Part shown: positions 60,146 through 64,000 of the stretch, piece after piece
How the letters are laid out: each line of letters begins with the position of its first letter
How positions within the stretch are numbered: the first letter of the stretch is position 1
From: Tachypleus tridentatus
Lineage: Eukaryota; Arthropoda; Merostomata; Xiphosura; Limulidae
Length of the DNA stretch: 64,000 nucleotides
Assembly: GCF_004210375.1 (NCBI RefSeq)
Contig: NW_027467782.1
Span: forward strand, 33,717,771 to 33,781,770
Direction of reading: 5' to 3'
Translations under genes and position numbers: made by a program
Notes under the pieces: model-generated
Seen by the model: the letters and a program-made list of their open reading frames with translations, nothing else
Told to the model about the DNA's origin: nothing
The model's database searches: none

Positions 60146-60380
60146 TTTGTTTGTTTGTTTTTTGAATTTCGCACAAAGCTAGCTATCTGTGCTAGCCGTC
60201 CCTAATTTAGCAGTGTAAGACTAGAGGGAAGGCAGCTAGTCATCACCACCCAGCGCCAACTCCTGATCTCCTCTTTTACCAACGAATAGTGGGATTGATC
60301 GTAAATTATAACGCCCTCACGGCTAAAAGGGTGAGCATCTTTGGCGCGACGGGGATGCAAACCCGCGACCCTCAGATCAC
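60146..60380 (-). repeat. SINE first family, left arm of an inverted pair
   Basis: The (aaac) tail, body and B box (gggtttgcatccccg) are read on the minus strand; the A box is shortened. The body carries a small change near 'gagatcaggagttggcgctg'. Confidence 0.88.
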
Positions 60381-60402
60381 AACACACATGGCTATATTGT
60401 TT

Positions 60403-60532
60403 ATCATCCCCTTCGCGCCAAACATGCTCGCCCTTTCAGCCGTGGGGGCGTTACAATATGTCGGTCAATCCCACTATTCATTGGTAAAAGAGTAGCCCAA
60501 GATTTGACAGTGGGTGGTGATGACTAGTTGCC
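60403..60532 (+). repeat. SINE first family, right arm of an inverted pair
   Basis: It begins at the end of the head (tcgcgccaaacatgctcgcc), runs through the body to 'ggtggtgatgactagttgcc' and stops without a tail. It lies head to head with the copy at 60146-60380, so RNA read through both could fold into a hairpin of about 110 pairs. Confidence 0.85.
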
Positions 60533-62303
60533 AACGCTGAACTGTACGTACACTAACAGATCCATGGTCGAATGCCTGGTTGATGTTCCCTGTAGTTTCG
60601 GTAGCTTTAATATTTGACTAATATTCAGATCTTATTTCATCAAATTTTTCTGTATACTCAAATTTATATTTAAAATCTACTTATATATATATATATATAA
60701 AAGGAACAAATGTGACAAACCACCTGTCCAGTATGAGCAGTCTTTGTTGTGATATAGAATGCAAGTCTACTATCAGTAGACTTTGGATGTTCAAAAAGGT
60801 AAGATCGATTCGACACAAAGTGATATTTAACCATAAATACAAACGGATCAGTTAGTCAGGTACAGCTGAACACATGCTCCAAGAATTTTTAAAAGTTTCA
60901 CATTTAATTCAGTAGTGTATGAAAAGGATATATTTTCTCAACTACAGATTTTCTCCAATCATGTGAAAAATCAAACAAGTAATGTTGTTGTTAAAGACAA
61001 AACATCTTAAATTAGAAACTATTTCCACACTTGTCTTAAATACAAGAAGATTCTTTTATTTCTGCACCTTCACGTATGTGATGATGTTTCAAAGTTACTA
61101 CAGTTTTATTCAAGATACTTCTGTTCTTTTATCTTCGTATTATAAGGTATGGATAAAGGGTAATTGATAAAGGACATTTCGACGATAATTTAACCCATCC
61201 TATTTTTACAGATATTTTAACAGCTTGTATAAAAGGTTCATATGAAATCCTCTGTCAGTCAGGTAACTATATTCGCACTCACACATATACGTATGTATAC
61301 ATATTTATAAACAGAAATATAAAACTATGGTATCTTCGTATGAGATTAATTCAATAGTTCCAACTTTAGTACCTGTGTTTTATAACTTGTTGACACTTTT
61401 GTTCATGTTGCAAATTAATTATAATTTATTCTGTTTGTTGATTGGCGATTCAACTGAATTAAACACTGAATAGAAAACAGCTTAAACTCATGAACCAGTA
61501 ATCTGAAGTGTCGTAAAATTCAAGAAAAACATGGATGAATAAAGTTACGTGGGTCGAAATCTCCCTTGAAAGATGCTAGGGCAATGTATTGTAGGCTGAA
61601 ATTGTTGTTCGCCTAACAAATGTCCCCTCGGTAGCTTTAAGCTTAACAAACGAGACATTTATTAAACTAATTACACAGTGACAGGAACACCAACACGAGT
61701 ATTCGTTTTGAAAGAATCATAACGATTTCTTAAGGTTCGTATTACCACCTTACAAGAACAGATGATGAACAAAGTTTTTATAGAACGTGCATTAATTCAC
61801 TATATTTTGTATTATTATTACTCAAATGTTAGGTTTGAAAACACACATAATTGTTCGATGTTTTAAGTTATCTGGTTTCATCTTGTTAATGAGATTGTGA
61901 TATATAGTGAAGAGCCACATCTTATTATCCACATGAAAATAATGCACTAGTTGAAAGAACTAGATATTAACCAGTTACATTCCGTTATAGTGAATGTCAA
62001 CCGTAACAAACAATAGTATTTCATGTTTGGTATAGGTTGATACTATGTTTTTAAGTGTTAAGCCTATATTAGTATACAGGCTTATTTGTGTTGTATTATT
62101 CATGTTTTGAAGGAGCCGGCGAGATCTTAAAGTGTGGGATGTAATTCTAGAAACATTTCAGTAGGAGTAAGAAAATCTAGGAAAACAGATGTAATTACAG
62201 GTGAATTTAATGCTATTTGTTTGATGCGTATTAGATAATCCTTTATATTTACTAACTCACGGTAGTTGTTCTAACCAAACTAGAAATACCAGTCTAATTT
62301 TGT
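60533..62303. other. AT-rich non-coding stretch
   Basis: A (ta)n run lies at about 60685-60700, and a tiny SINE-like scrap ('cctcggtagctttaagc') at about 61628. Nothing else was recognised. Confidence 0.55.
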
Positions 62304-62317
62304 AGATACTACAAGAG

Positions 62318-62583
62318 GCCTGGCATGGCCTAGCGCGTTAAGGCGTGCGCTTCGTAATCTGAGCGTCGCGGGTTCGCGCCAAACATGCTTGCCCTCCCAG
62401 CTGTGGGGGCGTTATAATGTTACGATCTATCCCAGTTTTCGTTGGTAAATGAGTAGCCCAACAGTTGGCGGTGGGTGGTGATGATTAGCTGCCTTCCCTC
62501 TAGTCTTACACTGCTAAATTAAGGACGGCTAGCACAGATAACCCTCGAGTAGCTTTGTGCGAAATTCCAAAACAAACAAACAA
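62318..62583 (+). repeat. SINE first family with 14-bp target-site duplications
   Basis: Head, body and (aaac) tail are complete except for a deletion of about ten bases just after the B-box start. The 14-bp sequence agatactacaagag flanks it exactly (62304-62317 and 62584-62597), so insertion is recent compared with most copies here. It lies downstream of the metallothionein gene. Confidence 0.95.
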
Positions 62584-62817
62584 AGATACTACAAGAGAGG
62601 ATGAAAGTCTCTGGTACTGCAGTAATTAGGGGTAGTATTTATAGAACGATTAAGTCACATTTCAGTTGTAGCTTATAGATCAAGAGGAAATAAGATATTT
62701 AATAATTATGGTTCAACTACAATAGTTGCAAGTATAAAAAAGTACAGTCAATGTTCATGAAGCTTTAGTTAAGTGATTTTAGATTGATAATTTACACCGG
62801 AATATCAAATTTTAAAA

Positions 62818-62823
62818 TTTATT
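62818..62823 (-). terminator. Poly(A) signal of the metallothionein-like gene
   Basis: AATAAA on the minus strand, 109 bases after the stop codon, giving a 3' UTR of ordinary length. It is in an AT-rich region, so chance occurrence is possible. Confidence 0.5.
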
Positions 62824-63255
62824 AATTTGCAAATAGAATAATAAAAAGTAAAAAATATAACAAAGTAAACAATCAAATAGAATACATTAAATAGCAACCT
62901 AAATATGAACCTGGCAAACGTTTTGGGAAATTCAGTCCGCCTTTCTGATGTTCAACTGTATGCAAGTGCATGATGTGCAACTGCAGGTTTCTCCTTCTAG
63001 AAAGGAATAAATAAGATTACATGTATGATAAAAATCGAAGTTTAAACAAGGGATAAACGTTTAGTAATGAGTGACGAAATTATACAAGTGTTTTGGGTTA
63101 AAGTTGAATTCTATACAATATGGACTAAACAGGAAGATTATACATACCTGTACACTGGCATCGATCCTCAGTTTCCGCTTTTTTATTGCAAATGATGCAC
63201 TCACAACCGTCTTTCTTACCACATGTGCACTTCTCGATACATGTGCATGTAGGAT
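62818..63255 (-). CDS. Metallothionein-like gene, last two coding exons
   Basis: Metallothioneins are small cytosolic Cys-rich proteins that bind zinc, copper or cadmium as thiolate clusters. Two minus-strand exons are visible. Exon 63148-63255 follows a pyrimidine-rich CTTTACAG acceptor, reads DPTCTCIEKCTCGKKDGC then ECIICNKKAETEDRCQCT and ends CAG|GTATGT. After a 151-bp intron (62997-63147, GT...TTTCTAG), exon 62932-62996 reads GETCSCTSCTCIQLNIRKAD and stops at TGA (62932-62934). Both junctions are phase 1, so the frame is kept. The visible 58 residues carry 13 Cys, nearly all in C-x-C or C-x2-C pairs, and no aromatic residue, as expected for the family. A poly(A) signal lies at 62818-62823. 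The start exon is not found up to 64000 and is probably beyond the window. A different Cys-rich metal-binding protein is the main alternative. Confidence 0.78.
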
Positions 63256-64000
63256 CTGTAAAGAGGAATGTGGCACAAATTAATTAGGTGTTATGATACA
63301 TTGAAGTTCACATTAATAGTTGATTATGTCAGAAACGTTACTTTGTGGTTGACGTTAAGTTAAACAACTGACACAGTTTAACTTGTGTAATCCACAATAG
63401 ATTAAATCCAATAATGAAGTGTATATAGTGTGGGTTAGTTATAACACTTCGTAAAGTACAAGTCATTAAGATACGAAATATTGTTGAGATAGGAGGTGAA
63501 GGTGTGGTTTGAACTGGAAGTTTTAACCATGTTGAAACTGCTAATGAAACTTCCATTGTTTTTTTTAGATTAAAGATGTCAGACAATAGGTTTAGCTCTT
63601 ATGTCCCAGTATCACACTTAAATAAACGTGACAGCTTAAGTAGTGTTAAGCTTTCGAAATCAGTTTCAGTGGTAAATTAGGAAGTCAGTAGAAGGTGAGA
63701 AATTCCGCAAAAGTTAGAGGATTACTATTGTTCAACCACGAGCTATCTTAATACATGTTGGTAAGAGTTAGATGTGGTTAAAGGCATATAAAATAATGGT
63801 AATTCTCTCTGTATATAGTTTGACAAGTAACTGACGTAGTTTGATAAAAGTTATTTACCTAAGTGAAAAAATGTATTAGATGATTTTGTAAACCACTTTC
63901 CATATTACATAAGACGTACCTAGATATTAAGAATAACTGACATAGCCCTAGATAATTAGGGCTGGTTATGTTCTAAAAGGCGGTTTAGGTAATATTTGAT
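63256..64000. other. Probable intron or upstream region of the metallothionein-like gene
   Basis: No Cys-rich first exon with a phase-1 donor could be found on the minus strand. A donor-like GTACGT near 63915 follows a short frame that has an in-frame stop. Confidence 0.5.

Overview
This is eukaryotic, AT-rich, intron-bearing nuclear DNA, almost certainly from an arthropod. The recurrent tRNA-headed SINE (head like tRNA-Thr, tail of AAAC repeats) matches what I remember of horseshoe crab (Xiphosura) genomes. That attribution rests on memory, not on a search. The window is mostly intergenic or intronic sequence crowded with transposable elements. Only three host items can be supported: the 3' end of a metallothionein gene (minus strand, 62818-63255), a decayed intron-retaining copy of ZC3H15/DFRP1 (minus, 9408-11804), and a tRNA-Tyr gene with a 13-nt intron (minus, 48784-48869).

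Layout. 1-16 kb: AT-rich non-coding DNA with SINE copies, an old LTR-retroelement fossil interrupted by a TA-flanked MITE, and the ZC3H15 remnant. 16.5-19.3 kb: a Jockey-like LINE (gag zinc knuckles, endonuclease, start of RT) on the minus strand, joined to half a SINE. 20.7-42.6 kb: the end of a LINE gag and the first residues of its endonuclease run directly into a 21.2-kb array of about 337 nearly identical 63-bp units. 42.6-47.8 kb: unclassified diverged direct repeats, SINEs and a Penelope-like RT fragment. 47.8-51.9 kb: a minus-strand LINE RT fragment starting exactly at the tRNA-Tyr 3' end, then a plus-strand LINE RT split by 48 copies of a 40-bp unit. 52.5-55.7 kb: a hAT transposase relic broken by a SINE plus LINE block and by nine copies of a 41-bp unit. 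56.8-59.7 kb: a LINE with an inverted 5' part, as in twin priming. 60-64 kb: an inverted SINE pair, a SINE with perfect target-site duplications, and the metallothionein gene.

The most interesting pattern is that three separate tandem arrays (63, 40 and 41 bp) each start inside transposon coding sequence at a conserved motif (LINE endonuclease N-terminus, LINE RT 'VWHNGL' region, hAT 'RW.ST.D' region). A fourth event, a 50-bp duplication, lies in the same hAT relic. This suggests a local tendency to amplify transposon exonic DNA into minisatellites. The huge open frames across 21-43 kb follow from a stop-free 63-bp unit and should not be read as genes.
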